This document shows, piece by piece, positions 10,471 through 22,769 of a stretch of DNA of 64,000 bases. The notes beneath the pieces are model-generated. The model was given only the letters and a program-made list of their open reading frames with translations. It did not search any database and had not been told where the DNA came from. The position numbers and the translations under genes were made by a program. The DNA is taken from positions 13,933,501 to 13,997,500 of the forward strand of contig CM076959.1 in NCBI GenBank assembly GCA_039566865.1. The letters run 5' to 3'. Numbering within the stretch: the stretch's first letter is position 1; each line of letters begins with the position of its first letter. The DNA is from Aurelia coerulea. Its lineage: Eukaryota; Cnidaria; Scyphozoa; Semaeostomeae; Ulmaridae.

Positions 10471-10702
10471 GGTGAGTGGCTGAGTGGCTTAAACAGTTTC
10501 CGTCAGGTGACTGAAGTTAAGCTCGGTCGAGTAAGGTCAAACTTCGGATGGGTGACCTCTGAGGCCTGACCTCGCAACTCACCTCACGCCGTGCTTCGGA
10601 AGGGACGTTAAACTAGGGGTCCCATGCCTGGATGCGGCATGCATAGTTGGCCTAAATTAGCTTTAAATAGCAAGAAACCCTATCAGCTCACTTAAAATAA
10701 AT
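10471..10702 (+). mobile_element. 5S rRNA-like SINE, copy 1
   Basis: The segment 10513-10557 (GAAGTTAAGC...GGTCGAG...CTTCGGATGGGTGACC) follows the internal-promoter part of 5S rRNA (box A to box C). The body GGAAGGGACGTTAAACTAGG...CATGCCTGGATGCGGCATGC is shared with the minus-strand copy at 63618-63850. The tail runs into (CTA)n. This matches SINEs with a 5S-type head. Confidence 0.6.
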
Positions 10703-10747
10703 TACTGCTACTACTACTACTACTACTACTGCTGCTACCACTACTAC

Positions 10748-10792
<45 letters not shown>

Positions 10793-10793
10793 A
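10703..10793. repeat. (CTA)n microsatellite, SINE tail
   Basis: Imperfect then perfect CTA repeats extend the SINE tail and end TACTAAATTGAC, about 40 bp before the predicted 3' splice site. Confidence 0.75.
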
Positions 10794-10831
10794 ATTGACA
10801 CCACTTGTCAACTATCGTCATTTGATTTCAG

Positions 10832-13800
10832 GCCATGGTGCAGGCAAACATGACCTACGCAGTGGTTCTAAAGAAATCCCGTCTGCATTGGAAAGCAGCA
10901 AGGAACCTGGTAATAACTTGAACAAACTACGAAGGAGTGGTCGATCAGTATATATGGGAAAAAACCACCCTGTGTTGTCAAAGCGAGAAATCAAGCCTCC
11001 CAAACGTTATGAAGATGATCATGTTAGTTTGCACAGGAAACAACTTATGCAGCAGGAGAGGCCGAGTTTAAAGGTGGGGAGCAAGGTAAGTGGCAAGTCC
11101 GTTGACAAGGTGAGTCAAGGATACAGTAGCACAGTTGCAGAAAATTGCCAGGAGCTTGAAAGGGAGGAGAATATGAAACGATGCACTGAGATCGTGAAGG
11201 ATGGTGGCCTTATTTTTAGAGGCAACGTGGCTGAGAGTCAGAGAGCTACAAGCAAAGAGATTCACAAGGAGGTTAATGATACACCACTAAGCGGTGCTAG
11301 TAAACCAGTATCATACAAAGACAATACCCCACCAAGCGGTGCTAATAAACCAGTATCATGCATAGACAATACAGATGTATCTTATAGTGTCAAGAATATT
11401 GCAACTGGGAACAAGCAAAATGCGGTCCGCGGCATACAAGAATTCAAGGACACGCCGAAGAGAAAGAATAGTTTTGTAGAAATTCCAATGATCTTGGTGA
11501 AATCTTGCCTCAACTCACGTGACAGACAATACAAATGTGTGCTGTGTCCCCAACTGTTCGACAAGTTGTATCATTATGAAGAACATTGGGCATCACATGT
11601 TGAGCCGGAATCTTCCAATGGCACGGATTTTTGCAGTCCAACGGCAGAGGAGACTATCGGTTCTGATGTAAGTCAGTCTAGAGCTAAGGAAGGCTCTGTT
11701 GACAGCAGTTTCACTGTTCTGGAAAGAAATGTTGCCAGTGAGAGAATGCAGGCCACTTGTCATGTGCCTAGGGCTGTTATTGATGAAGGCAGGAGAACAA
11801 CGCTGATAGACGATGATCTTGCCTTGCAAAACATGACATTTAAAGGATCAAATACACAATTTAAAGGAAACAGGAATGTTGCTGACAGAGCTACAAAGCT
11901 CACGGGAAGAAAACAAAACGAGTTTCAGCAGTCACCAGACTCTGGTCCAGGAACTAAGAGTTTGAGTACCGGGTCAGCAGTAACAAATTCAAGTGTACCA
12001 CTGCCGCCAATGCAAATGAATGCTCAGTCTGATAATTTTGACGTTTTTTCACAAGTGTCGAAGGTACTTTTCAGTGGTAAGGAATCATCAGATAGCCAAA
12101 CGGTTTCTCCAAGAACAGAATCCGAAATTGTGAACAGTTCATTACCACGCAGGAAATATGATGAAACTGACCAGGCAGAAATCGAAGGTCTTAAGAAAGC
12201 AAAAGAAAATAAGCAGATTCAGATCATAGGGAATATGAATCTCTTGGAATATAAGACAGAGCAAGCTAGTACCGTGGAAAAGAAGGCCTTGTCATCACCT
12301 AAGAAAGGCTTGGCAGGCGAGCTAAAGCAACAGGAGATATGGTCAAGTCCTAGAAGCGATCAGGCAGTGATAGCAGAAACGGGGGGAGCATCCAAGGGAA
12401 ATGATGCAGTCATAACACAAACTATTGATCGTACGGAACTTAAAGATATCGTCAACATAGATGAAATAATCTCGGAAGTGGTTATTCAAAACCAGAACTA
12501 TAGCGCTGATTCGCAGAACTCTGATGATGATGACTGTGTTGAGGAATATGAGGACAGTGATGATAGTATGGGAAGTAATGGGAATGGAGCTCCAGGAAAA
12601 TGGCCAGAATCTGGGGGAAAACATACTGATGTTGGCCAATTCATTTCTCTTGCAAATGATCTTGAGGAACGGATTAGAGTGCACAAAATTTTTAGTAGCA
12701 ATGCCATTGTTGATACAGCTGTTAATCATGGTGCAAGCATTGGCAAGAAGATTAAAGTAGAAAAGAAAACACATCGCTGTGAATTATGTAATAAAGAATT
12801 TGATAGAGCAAAGTATCTTAAAAGGCATATCAAGACCTGTCATAAGAGCGCTGTTAGTAATGGCCTATGCAAGCACTGTGGACTAATGTTTGCAAAGAGC
12901 AGCTTATTGAGAAGGCATCAACGAGAAGTGCACTCTGCGAAGAAAACAACCGTTTGCTTCATATGCAATCAAACATTCACTGATTTAGAAGGTCATATGA
13001 AGAGTGTACATCAAAAAATGAGCATGCAGCCTCTCAAGTGTCCGCACTGCTGGTGGGCAACTGGTGATGTTTTAGAGTACAAAAAACATGTAGCGAAGCA
13101 TGTTGGTGAAGAGAAGCCTTTTGATTGTAAGGATTGTGGAAAACGATTCAGAACAAAGATGTTATATGGGATGCATATTAGAATTCACGAGCGGGGTTTC
13201 CGATACCCATGCTCAGTGTGTGGCCATAGATTCAATCAGGCGAGTAATCTGAAAAGGCATATGACCACCAATCATGATATGGCTGATTTCAAACCGCCGT
13301 TCCAATGCGATATGTGCGTTCAATCATTTTTGACGCAAGAAATACTGGACAAGCATCGTGCAAGACATTCTCGGGGTGTGTTCTGCTGTAAAAAGTGTGG
13401 CATGGTATTCCCAAACAGGAACCAATTGACTGATCACAATCGATTAGATCACAAGCGAATCAGGTTTGAATGTCATCACTGTGACGCTGTCTTCCCGTAT
13501 GGAAATAAGCTGAAGCTGCACATCGAAAGCAAGCATCCAGATCGTAGTTCGTTTGATTGTACACAATGTGGAAAGCAGTTTCGAACGCAAGGATTTCTTG
13601 ATAATCATATCAGAGAGAAGAGGTGCTTTTCTACTCGACAGTGCAAAAGGTGCAAGATATCATTTGATGCTGCAGGGATGGAACGACACCAGAAGTGTCA
13701 TTTGAATACCGAAACGGTTGTCAACAAGTTTTGTTTTATCTGTGGCTTGTTCTTAAAGACTGTCAAAGATGTTTATGATCATGGATTAGAGCACATGAGA

Positions 13801-16104
13801 ACGCTTGGGAACAATGATCATGATTCAAGTGATACGGGAATCAGCAATAGTCAAGAAAGAGTTGATTCACTACCTCAAGTTGAACGTCATAACTCCTTCA
13901 GCTGCCATCTTTGCAGTGAGTCGTTTGACGAGCTTAAGGATTACTGTGATCACTTATCAAAACATGATAATGATGCGAATGATAGTCCAATCATAGCTAA
14001 TCAGGAAACCAGTGGTTCAGCTACAGGAGAGATTCGTACTCCTCACAGTTGCCTCCTTTGCAGTGATACATTTGATGAGCTGAAAGATTACCGTGATCAC
14101 TTATCAAGTCATAATGATGGTTTGGGATCGCCAATATTTTGTGGAAATTGCAATAAATACTTTGATGTGGCACAAAACTTTGTAGGCCATTTGTTAGATT
14201 GTCTGGAGAGTCAAGGAAAATCTTGTAACAGTGGAATTATGAATAGCGCCGAAGCAGCCACAAATATGGCTGACCAGGTAAGCAGTGCAGAGCTTCCTGC
14301 GACAGAAATCCCAATTGCTACATTAAACCGGAGTAAGGCGGTAGCTTCACGAGTCATGATGGACACCGAGGACGTGGATGACTCAGTGGTGGTTTCCCAA
14401 CAAATACCATGTGTGCTGTGTCTAAGCGTATGCGAGAAACCCAAAGGCTTACACTACCATTTGGTCAGCAACTGTCAATTCATTCCGACAAATCAGTGCT
14501 GGAATTGTCACGAGGCTTTCAGCAGCAGAACAAAGCTTAAAGGACATTATAATACCATGCGAGGGAACTGTCTAAGTGTGGCTGACCAGGAAGCCGAGCT
14601 TGTAATGGAGACTTGTCCTAATTGCGAGATGAGGTTCTCTTCAAAGGAGCATTTGAATGAGCATATCAACGAGCACCACACGCCGGCAGTTTACACGTGC
14701 CCTGATTGCGACATTAGTTATGTGTACAGACACCAACTAAGTGAGCATGAGAAAAGCACTCACAAGCAGAGTATGAATAAGTTGCACTGCTGTTTTGTTT
14801 GCGGTGTAAGATTCCGTAGAGAGATTGATCTGAAGATACACAAGGGCGTTCATCTAAGAAAGGGGTTTTATGTTCCAGGAGAAGTTTGTGATGATAATGA
14901 GGAACGAGATGGGCTCTATGTGGGCCCGACAGGACCAATTTATTTAGGTCCTAGTAATGCTTGTGATGAAAGTGATGACGGTGGAAGCGAGAAAGATTCA
15001 GCCAGTGATGATGAACCGCTTGAGAATATAGCGAAGAGATCTAGAAAGGATTACAAAACTACTGAGGAGGATAATGCCACTTCAGCCTTGCCTTCAAGTG
15101 AGGGAAACGGTGAAGATAAAGGAAAGACTGGTGCAAAGACATCTGGAAAAAATAACCAATCTCAAACGGGGAATGAGGCTAGTTCAAAATTGCCTCCAGA
15201 TGATGGGAATAACGCAATGGATGGGACTTCCTATAAATGCGAACTGTGTGATACGCATTGTATATCTCAGGAAGAATTAAAATCACATATTCAAACACAT
15301 GCAAAAGATGCGCTTGATAAGCTTGCTAAGTGGGGCCAATCGCATTCTGCTGCAGGAATCTCGGAGGGAGACGATGAAGGAGAGCCGAGTGGAATCAGCG
15401 ATAATGTCTGGCTTGAGAGTCAGGCAGGAAAATTTCTCTGCGTCCCTTGCAGACGATCGTTCGACTCGGACATACTATATAACAATCATTTAGCTGTATT
15501 TCACGATATTGGTCAGAGTACCGATGTTTGTGAGATATGCGGCCGTCAATGCACGACAAAGGCAAACCTGAAGTCACACATGCGAACACACTCCACTGAA
15601 ATGCCATATAGTTGCGATATATGCAATAAAGGATTTAACCAGCATGGGAATATGGTACGACATCGACAGGGCCACGGGGCTACTTCCGTCAGATCGGTTA
15701 ATGCGATTATTGCTGCAGAAAACAGAGTGAACGATCTTCCAGAATTTTCATGCTCCTGTTGTGAACGAACGTTCGAGAGAGAAGATCTACTGCTAAATCA
15801 TTTGGCTGTATTCCATGGTATCGGCTCCAGCACATGCATTTGTGAAGTTTGCGGGAAACAAATAACATCCAGAAAAAATTTGAAAGAGCACATGAAGGTA
15901 CATTCGAAAAGTAAGCCCTTCATTTGTGAGGTATGTGGCAAAGCGTTTTCGCAACGTGGAAATTTGGGTAGGCATCGTAGAAATCACATGGAAAAGGATG
16001 CGAAGGAGAAACAGGAGAAACATTTTCAATGCAGAGTTTGTGACAAGATTTTTACATCGAAGCAGCTGCTGACTTATCATTATGGAAAACATAAAAAGGT
16101 TTAG
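10832..16104 (+). CDS. Multi-C2H2 zinc-finger protein, terminal exon
   Basis: A 5273-bp exon beginning after TTTGATTTCAG, with no stop until TAG at 16102-16104; it completes a protein of about 1886 residues. Order: a basic segment (KREIKPPKRYEDD) near residues 180-192; a Ser-rich linker; a lone finger near 364; an acidic patch (DDDDCVEEYEDSDDS) near 693-707; then about 28 C2H2 or C2HC fingers from near 776 to the C-terminus, in clusters separated by a charged linker. Several fingers end in Cys rather than His (for example HIREKRC). Fingers 23-25 and 26-28 are an internal duplication sharing NHLAVFH-IG-ST; fingers 14 and 15 (FDELKDY) are another. The likely role is nuclear DNA binding and transcription control; targets are unknown. 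Methionine is not expected at the exon start. Confidence 0.85.
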
Positions 16105-16946
16105 CGGGATACAGCACGACGGGTGTATTAGGCAAGACTGCCATTGCAAAACACAGATGGCCTCATCAAGTTTAATCTTACAATTGATCCAAATCTACAG
16201 ACTTGATTTAGATGTATTTTGCATTGATGTAAATGGTCAGCTGATGGGTACATGAAACTAAAGATTATGGAGACCATTTCAAGAATCAAAACGGGTCGGG
16301 TATTTAGAGCAAACAATAGCATTTTGAAATTTATGATCCGTTACAGAGATTGTCGACACTCAGATAAAGGTAATTTTCTTTGGATGGATCATGTCACGTA
16401 TCACAATGGCTGTTTGGAACGACCAATAGAATGTGGAAATTACAGTCTTGTGCAATCGCATATGCCGAACATTGTCACACATTGCTAACACAGACTGCAT
16501 AACGACTGATATGCTGCGTAAGGGATTTGAATTTCACCTGTTTTACAGCCGAAAACAACATAAATTGAATGGACATGGTATCGAAAGGCTTTGCAATTGA
16601 AAGCATCTCGAGGGTGAGGAGAGCTAACTAAATGCTATTTCTGAGACTTAGACTGGCAAGCATGTGACTCGTATAGCAAATATTTTAGCAGACTATTCCT
16701 ACAAACACTTTGAACTGTTTAGAAGGACTTGGAGCCATCCTTTTTGGAGGTTGGAGTAAAGATCCGTTCACTAGATTTATCAGGTATGAATTTTTAAATA
16801 CATTACTATTAACGGTTAACTCTAAACTGGAGGGGTGATGATGGTACGACGCGAGGGGTGTATCACTCTTCCGAAATGGCGTACGAGATTTTTTTTAAAC
16901 AATAGGATTTTTTGTGGATTTGTCTTGAAAACAAAGGGATTTTTGC

Positions 16947-16947
<1 letters not shown>
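16105..16947 (+). other. Probable 3' UTR and flank of the zinc-finger gene
   Basis: No second gene is seen. A clear AATAAA soon after the stop is absent; the nearest, AATAAA overlapping ATAAAA at about 17212-17221, lies inside a minus-strand LINE tail. The transcript end is therefore not fixed. Confidence 0.35.
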
Positions 16948-17012
<65 letters not shown>

Positions 17013-17013
17013 C
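16948..17013. repeat. (ATT)n microsatellite
   Basis: About 20 ATT units. It produces spurious poly-Leu and poly-Asn frames. A shorter ATT run is at 17120-17137. Confidence 0.8.
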
Positions 17014-17139
17014 ATTATTAGTATCACTGAAGAAGATTTTATATCGAAACGTCTGCCCTGAAACAGTTGTGTTTTTTATCATTTTAATTTCTGTTTTACT
17101 TTGAAAGTGGTTTAGTTTATATTATTATTATTATTATCA

Positions 17140-17640
17140 AGTTATTTACAGTTGGTATAATACATAGTAAAAAAAACTAATTCAAACCAACTATTTACAA
17201 TACTACGAATTAATAAAATAAAAATATGGGATCCTCACTATCACCTAGCTTTCTTATTTAATTGCAGCTCTTGCATGTACAATTTTGCCCATTCCATTCT
17301 TTGATCATTCTTTTAAATATCGCTGTTGAGTTTGAATTTTTTATGGTATCTGGTAGAGTGTTCGATAGGAGAGCGCCTTTGAATGCAAGTGAATTAACTC
17401 CGAATGTGTTTGCATTTATTTTCGGTAATTGCAACAGATTCTTTGTTCGTAATTCATATTTTATGTGTTTTCTTTCAAAGAATGTCCACATAAATGATGG
17501 ATTTTCTTCTGAAAGGCACTTAAAGATTTGAAGCATCAATTTTTGCAAATTCTTAATGTGGACTTTTCGTTCATCTGCTCTTTCCAGTAATACTTCAAAT
17601 GGCATATTGAAGTCATTGTGCAAAAGGTGTACGAGATTTT
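17140..17640 (-). mobile_element. LINE 3' end (CR1/L2-like)
   Basis: The minus-strand frame 17258-17623 encodes a typical non-LTR polymerase C-terminus: FGVNSLAFKGA, then LPDTIKNSNS...FKRMIKEW, ending with a CxCxxC pattern. The usual LWN after GA is changed (LLSN), a sign of decay. The insertion is 5'-truncated; the AT-rich 3' UTR and repeat tail lie to its left. The remaining part of ORF2 is missing. Confidence 0.6.
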
Positions 17641-17908
17641 TACAGAGTGATACTCCCCTCGGTACGACGGGTACGTGCCACTTTTAGGGGCATTTCCTAA
17701 AATAAAGTGAGGAATTGTGATTATCATTTTCAGAAATTGTGCAGAATTACTGAGGGTGCTGTTCTGGAGAAAATGGGCCACAGTATACCGGATGTCGGAA
17801 ACTGATGCATCTGTTTCTGGCAGAAAAACTATCTTAGGTGCAAACATTTATTTCACTGCCACGATTGTAGAGCATTGTAGAGCTGCAGGTTATAGTTCCC
17901 GGGAATAG

Positions 17909-18807
17909 ACCATTTGCCAATTAGGAAATAGGGACTGAGGCGAGCGCGGCCAATTCCGACAGCCCTAGTAACAGTGGGAAATTCGGGGAATCCTCTCCAC
18001 TTCAGAATATATTATTCGATGTATTTCCCACGATCGTAAGGCGGCTGGATTTGTAGAGTAGGGAACATAAACAAACGATCAGCTGATTTTGACCCCTTAT
18101 TTCACATGTAATAAGTCCAAAACTTGGGAGAAAATTTTGAAAAAATCAACGAAAACGGGCTGATCGTCTTGGGCTGATTCTGAAATGGATCAATCGAGAA
18201 AATGAAAACAAACTTTTGGAAGACCTTATTCAAACCCTTTTTAAGGTATTTAATCATTAGTCTGGAGTTAGCAAGTGCATTTAGTAGGAAAACGAGCACG
18301 ATCCATTTGGGAGGAAAAAGGGCCTAAGTGGAAATTTTCGGGATTTTCCCCACAGCTTTGAAAAAAGAAAGGCTCGTTATTCTTGGAATTTTATAGATAA
18401 AATCGAGATTAAAAGTGTTTTAGAGAGAGAATACGGTTTCCCGTCGATTTTTGACATGCCAAGGCCGTTTTCCCCTCGCAAAACGGAGTTACGGCCCAAA
18501 ATGAGGTAGGCCAAAATTTTTCCCCATTTTCGCAGCCCCCGCGCTCCGTCCCTGGGGGCAATATTTAACCCCAAATTGCGTGAATAGACTCGCAAACAAG
18601 TCATCTCTAGTAAATTTTTTTCTGTTTTAAAATTGGTTCAGTAGCCATCGAGCATCGGCTCCAAATGCAGCCTCTGGTTTGAAAATTGGGCCGGGTCGTC
18701 GCCGTTTATACTGTAGTGGAGAGGACTCCCCGGATTTCCGATGGTTACTAGGGCTGTCGGAATTGGCCGCGCTCGCACCAATCCCTTTTTCTTAATTGGC
18801 AAATGGT
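17909..18807. mobile_element. Foldback element with ACCATTTGCC ends
   Basis: Arms of about 105 bp: ACCATTTGCCAATTAGGAAA at the left, and inversely ACCATTTGCCAATTAAGAAA at the right, both continuing through GCGAGCGCGGCCAATTCCGA and CAGCCCTAGTAAC. The middle encodes nothing. The target duplication is short or ambiguous (TAG against TTAG). Confidence 0.6.
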
Positions 18808-19388
18808 TTAGTATTTTGAACAAACTCTTTGAAAAGATTTCGATGTTGCTTTCCCCATATTTTTCTCATTGGCCAAATTTGATTTTAAGACGGTCTAAAA
18901 TTGCAGCATTCTCGCAAAGGTCCCAGGGTGACAATCATCAACATCATACTGAATATTTATGCTGCACCACACCATTTTATGTGGTTGCCAATGGCATTGA
19001 TAAAGATCCTTTATCGTAACTCGAAGTCTCGTACAGAGCACAAAGGATAGCTTTTTGGCTAAAAGCGCAATATTTTGTAAAATGGTTCGCTCTAAATATG
19101 GCTTTGCAGCTATGGTATCATTTTCCCCATTGGATCTAAGATGGTACTTTTGGCTCTTCGGCGCTATAAACAACTGCCAAATGATCAATTTCAATGTCTG
19201 TGAGATAATCAAATTTTGTTGATTTTCCAAATCATCTCTTTTTTTGCCCCACCCCGTACTACCCACACCAGTTGGATGAACCTGACGCTATCCAAAACCT
19301 CTCTCCATTGCCTTGTAATGTAGTAGATTTTTTAAATATTGTATTTATGATCTTATGATATGCTACGTTGTTAGTTAGCTTTGGCATA
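18808..19388. other. No gene seen
   Basis: Unique-looking AT-rich sequence. No exon, terminal repeat or RNA gene was recognised. Confidence 0.4.
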
Positions 19389-19601
19389 CAGTTATGTCCC
19401 AAAAAAAGTTCCGACGTTTTACTGAGCACAGAGGAAAATCTTTTTAATCTGGCAATTTCTCTTCATTCTAGATGCGTGCTAGATATTTCAACTTACAGTT
19501 TGGCATATCGTAGGAAGAAATTAATAATCTGAAAATGAAGCTTTAATCTAACATTTCACTTTCATGTTCAAGGCTAAACAAGAGAGATTCTTACGCCTTC
19601 C

Positions 19602-20078
19602 AACAAGGACAGATTTTGTAAGACAATAGCATGAGTTGCTTTTGATTAACACTGCAATTCAAAGCGATTATCGATCGCAGACAAAGGAAATTCTCTCAAC
19701 CAGTAATTCAAAACAAACAAAGCCGCAAAAGTTGCTCTTAAACCCAGGTAGCTAGCGTGATCGTTGTGCATTCCAAAACTTGTTTTTAAGAGCAAACATG
19801 AGCATATATCGAAAGAAGAAGGATATATCTACATATCTGCCTCAGGCATTTCATATGTTTGCTTCAAAAGCCGATTGGGAGGCGATTCAATTCTCTTCTT
19901 TTTTTGGGTGTAATTAAAACACTTACTGCTCAGCTTCTGAGCCAAATAAATAAAATGCCCGAGGTAGATGTTTAGATATATCCTTGTTCTTTTGATTTAT
20001 GCTCATAATTGCTCTTAAAAACAATTTTTGGAATGCACAACGAGCGCGCTAGCTACAAGGGTTTCAGAGCCTTATGCC
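19602..20078. mobile_element. Long-TIR foldback family A, copy A1 (right arm truncated)
   Basis: Starts AACAAGGACAGATTTTGTAA and follows the family arm (TTCAAAGCGATT, ACAAAGGAAATTCTCTCAAC, AGGTAGCTAGCG, TTTTTAAGAGCAAACATGAG) to a centre with GGTGTAATTAAAACACTTAC, then enters the inverse arm. Similarity stops near 20078 after GCTAGCTACAAGGGTTTCAG. Non-coding. Confidence 0.65.
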
Positions 20079-20650
20079 TGCCTGCTTCGTGATGGTGGGG
20101 ACTCCCTCGATGAGCAACACAAGAATTTTTGTTGACAATTTGTTCATTACCTTGACGTCCCGAGCGGGCAGAAAGTTTATTCACAAGAGAAGACATTGTT
20201 TTTTAATTAAATAGAATTTAGATATAAATTATTTTTGATTGTGTGAAATAGCCTGAGGTGTGAAGAATTGAAACAAATAGGTCTCGGGAAAACTGTTTGC
20301 TGCTGTTATTGTTGCCTTGTGCCAACTGGGAATTTCAAAAGGGAATTTTACTGTTTCACGACGGTCTTTTCTTAACTAAAGAATAGGTTCAATTGTTTTT
20401 GACTTGCCATATTATGCATTGATGCATTTCCTGTGCTCGTATTGTTCGAACTGAGTGGCAAAGTACGAACGTAGTATTTTCTCCCGAGACTTATTAGATT
20501 CGATTTTGAGACCTTACTACAAACATGCTCAATGAGTGGAACTCTTGCACGTCGTCAAGGCAATGACACAAAGTGTAAACCTAGTTTTTGTTTTCCAGGA
20601 CTAATAACTCCATCTTCAGATTACTGATTTCTTCCTACGATATGCCAAAC

Positions 20651-21136
20651 AGCATAGGGCTCAAATCTTTCAAATCTTTAAAAGGTGGGTGTAAAATTAT
20701 ATTTCATTTTTCTTTGAATTGAATGGCTTGAAAGGAACTTTGCTGTAAATCTGCCGTGAAAATTTTTTTAATATCTTGATTTGTTTTCAAAATGACGGCA
20801 ATTTTGAAAAAGTTGATGGAAAATTTTGAAAACATTTAAATCATCGTAAATCCTAAACAAAAGGAGGAAAAATCATATAACTTCCAAGAAAACCATAGTT
20901 TATGAAGGCCTACAATATGGTGAAAAGCAGAAATCAGTATATTTTCTGGTTTAAAATTGATGACGTCATAGCCTCAAATTTAATAAATGCGGCCATTTTG
21001 AAATTAATCAAGATATCAACAAATTGCCACGGCAGATTTGCAGTAAAAAACGCTAAGTTCCTTCCAAGCCATTTAATTCGAGGGAAACCGTAATAGAATT
21101 TTACACCGACCGTTTTAAAGATTTGAGCCCTATGCT
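20651..21136. mobile_element. MULE-like foldback family D, copy D1
   Basis: Ends AGCATAGGGCTCAAATC and GATTTGAGCCCTATGCT. A perfect 9-bp duplication ATGCCAAAC lies at 20642-20650 and 21137-21145. A 9-bp duplication with long inverted ends fits Mutator-like elements. Contains TGACGTCA at 20961-20968. Non-coding; inserted into the right half of the mariner-like host. Confidence 0.75.
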
Positions 21137-21252
21137 ATGCCAAACTGTAAGTTGAAATGTCTAGCTTGTAATTAGCATGAATATAAATTGCCAGATAACG
21201 AACTTTTTTATCTGCGTTCAATCAAACGCCGGACCTTTTTTGGGACACCCGG

Positions 21253-22145
21253 TAGTTTTCGTATATTCGTTTCAGTTACTGTTAACTTTGCCGCAGTGTC
21301 ATTTGTATATCAAAAAGACGTTGCTATAAATGTATAATTCTGCTTTTTTGCCGTGCTAAAGTGCTAGAAGCCATCTGATTTGGAAAGCTAAGGGGATCTG
21401 CAGTCACGACGTGAACGAACATCAGATCACTCAAGCCAATAACGACATCTGTTTGCGAAGATTCCCGTTGAATGAATTGCAGACAAAGGACACTGTGATT
21501 TCCGGGCACATTTTCTGTCTCTAGTTCTCCAGTATCTGAAAGTTATTTTTGGTTAGGTTCTCTTTGTCTTGCTTGTCATTCAGCGCACAAAAGACCATCA
21601 TGATTGGCAATAGGCCTTTATACTCCTTTATAAAGAGGACAATAGCATCTTTATGAGCCTGAGGTCTAAACGAATGATCAGTAACTCAGTAACTGCAAGC
21701 GAAGACATTTCACCGGCTTGTTAGTCAAATGAATAAAGCAAGTCTAAAATATGCTCTGAAACGTATCTGGCCTAGCTAACTCATTCTGCGTGAAAAACCA
21801 TGGGAAAACTAACAATGGCAGATCTTTTAACAACATCCAAAGTTGCCTTTGACTGCCATTCCATTTGAAATCGAAAAGGGATCGTCAACAGCAGAGTAAA
21901 CAAGCCATGGAAGTAAGCAACGCAGACCTCAAAAATTGTCCAAAAGCCAAGGTATGTAACTCTATCGTTGTACCCCCGAAAAGGGGGTTTCAAGAAGAGA
22001 AATTTGCTTTTCCTCTCTGTATCGTGATTTTTTGCATAGGTGCTGTCCTTATTATTGCCCGACTGGCAAAGGCTCTTGGGAAACCAGGATGCATTGTAGC
22101 CCTATTTGTAAAGGTGGCCTAATCTCATGCTGCATGAAAGTGATT
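21253..22145. other. No supported gene
   Basis: An ATG in strong context (GCCATGG, 21904-21910) opens 15 codons up to a donor-like AAG|GTATGT, but no partner exon can be supported. Otherwise nothing is seen. Confidence 0.35.
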
Positions 22146-22322
22146 GTTGGGGAGATGAGATACGGTTTGTTCGAGGAAACGTATGTGTCCCCCCGTGCAG
22201 TAGGTTAATGCTCATGCGCCCGTCAGAGTTTCAACTAAAAACGCTACTGAGCATGGGCATTAACCTACTGCACAGGGGAACACATACGTTTCCTCGGACA
22301 AACCGTATCTCGTCTCCTCGAC
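22146..22322. mobile_element. Compact foldback MITE, 177 bp
   Basis: Two arms of about 75 bp (GGGGAGATGAGATACGGTTT; GAGGAAACGTATGTGT; GTGCAGTAGGTTAATGC) fold back on each other almost perfectly. The flanks AAGTGATT and AAGTGATG suggest an 8-bp target duplication with one mismatch, as for hAT elements. Confidence 0.65.
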
Positions 22323-22769
22323 AAGTGATGTTGTGGTGTCTCTCAAGTTAGCAGCTCGTCACTGCGGTTGCAGATGTAACCATATTGACAGAGCTAAGTA
22401 GTGTAGGACAAAGAAACGTCTGTGCGCATATTGCTTCCCTGGTGAAAAAGATATGCACGCACGTGTTGAAATCATCAAACACAATAGGCTAATCTTAGAC
22501 TTGCATAGGCAGCTCTGGAGTTAGACTTGCCCCAAGTCCATCTCTTCCGTCCGTCTACCGTTCCCTTTACGGTAGTTCCTGGATCCGCCATTTCCTGGAT
22601 CCGCCATTCCAACATTTGGAATGTGCTTCATATATGGAATGTTGGAACGTGGCGAAACTCCCTTTTCTCACACGTACAGACTCTGTGCAACCATCCACGT
22701 TTGTTACCGGAAGCAGTCTGCGCCTATGTACAACTCCGAAACTATATGTCTACCTCTGTGTACCCTCAT

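Larger units (their letters stand above)
2929..10831 (+). other. Predicted 7.9-kb phase-1 intron of the zinc-finger gene
   Basis: Starts GTAAGT and ends TTTGATTTCAG. Apart from mobile elements listed separately, it contains no credible exon. The last 120 bp are a SINE tail, a (CTA)n run and the acceptor. Length and boundaries are inferred from sequence only. Confidence 0.55.
19389..21252. mobile_element. Mariner-like foldback element (TA-flanked), host of two nested elements
   Basis: The right end reads inversely CCGGGTGTCCCAAAAAAGGT; the left end is a decayed CAGTTATGTCCCAAAAAAAG. TA flanks both (19387-19388, 21253-21254). The subterminal sequences correspond (ATCTGGCAATTT, GCTAGA(C/T)ATTTCAACTTACA), and the arms run to GTTTGGCATATCGTAGGAAG. 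A member of the long-TIR family (19602 onward) and a D-family element (20651-21136) lie inside it. No transposase frame. Confidence 0.65.

Noticed and set aside
12343..12774. 143-codon minus-strand frame
   Set aside because: Shadow of the zinc-finger coding exon.
16822..17104. Poly-Asn and poly-Leu frames
   Set aside because: Translation of an (ATT)n microsatellite.
21904..22122. Two-exon mini gene (ATG in GCCATGG, donor GTATGT, acceptor TTTTTTGCATAG)
   Set aside because: The joined frame is short, stops soon and has no recognisable product.
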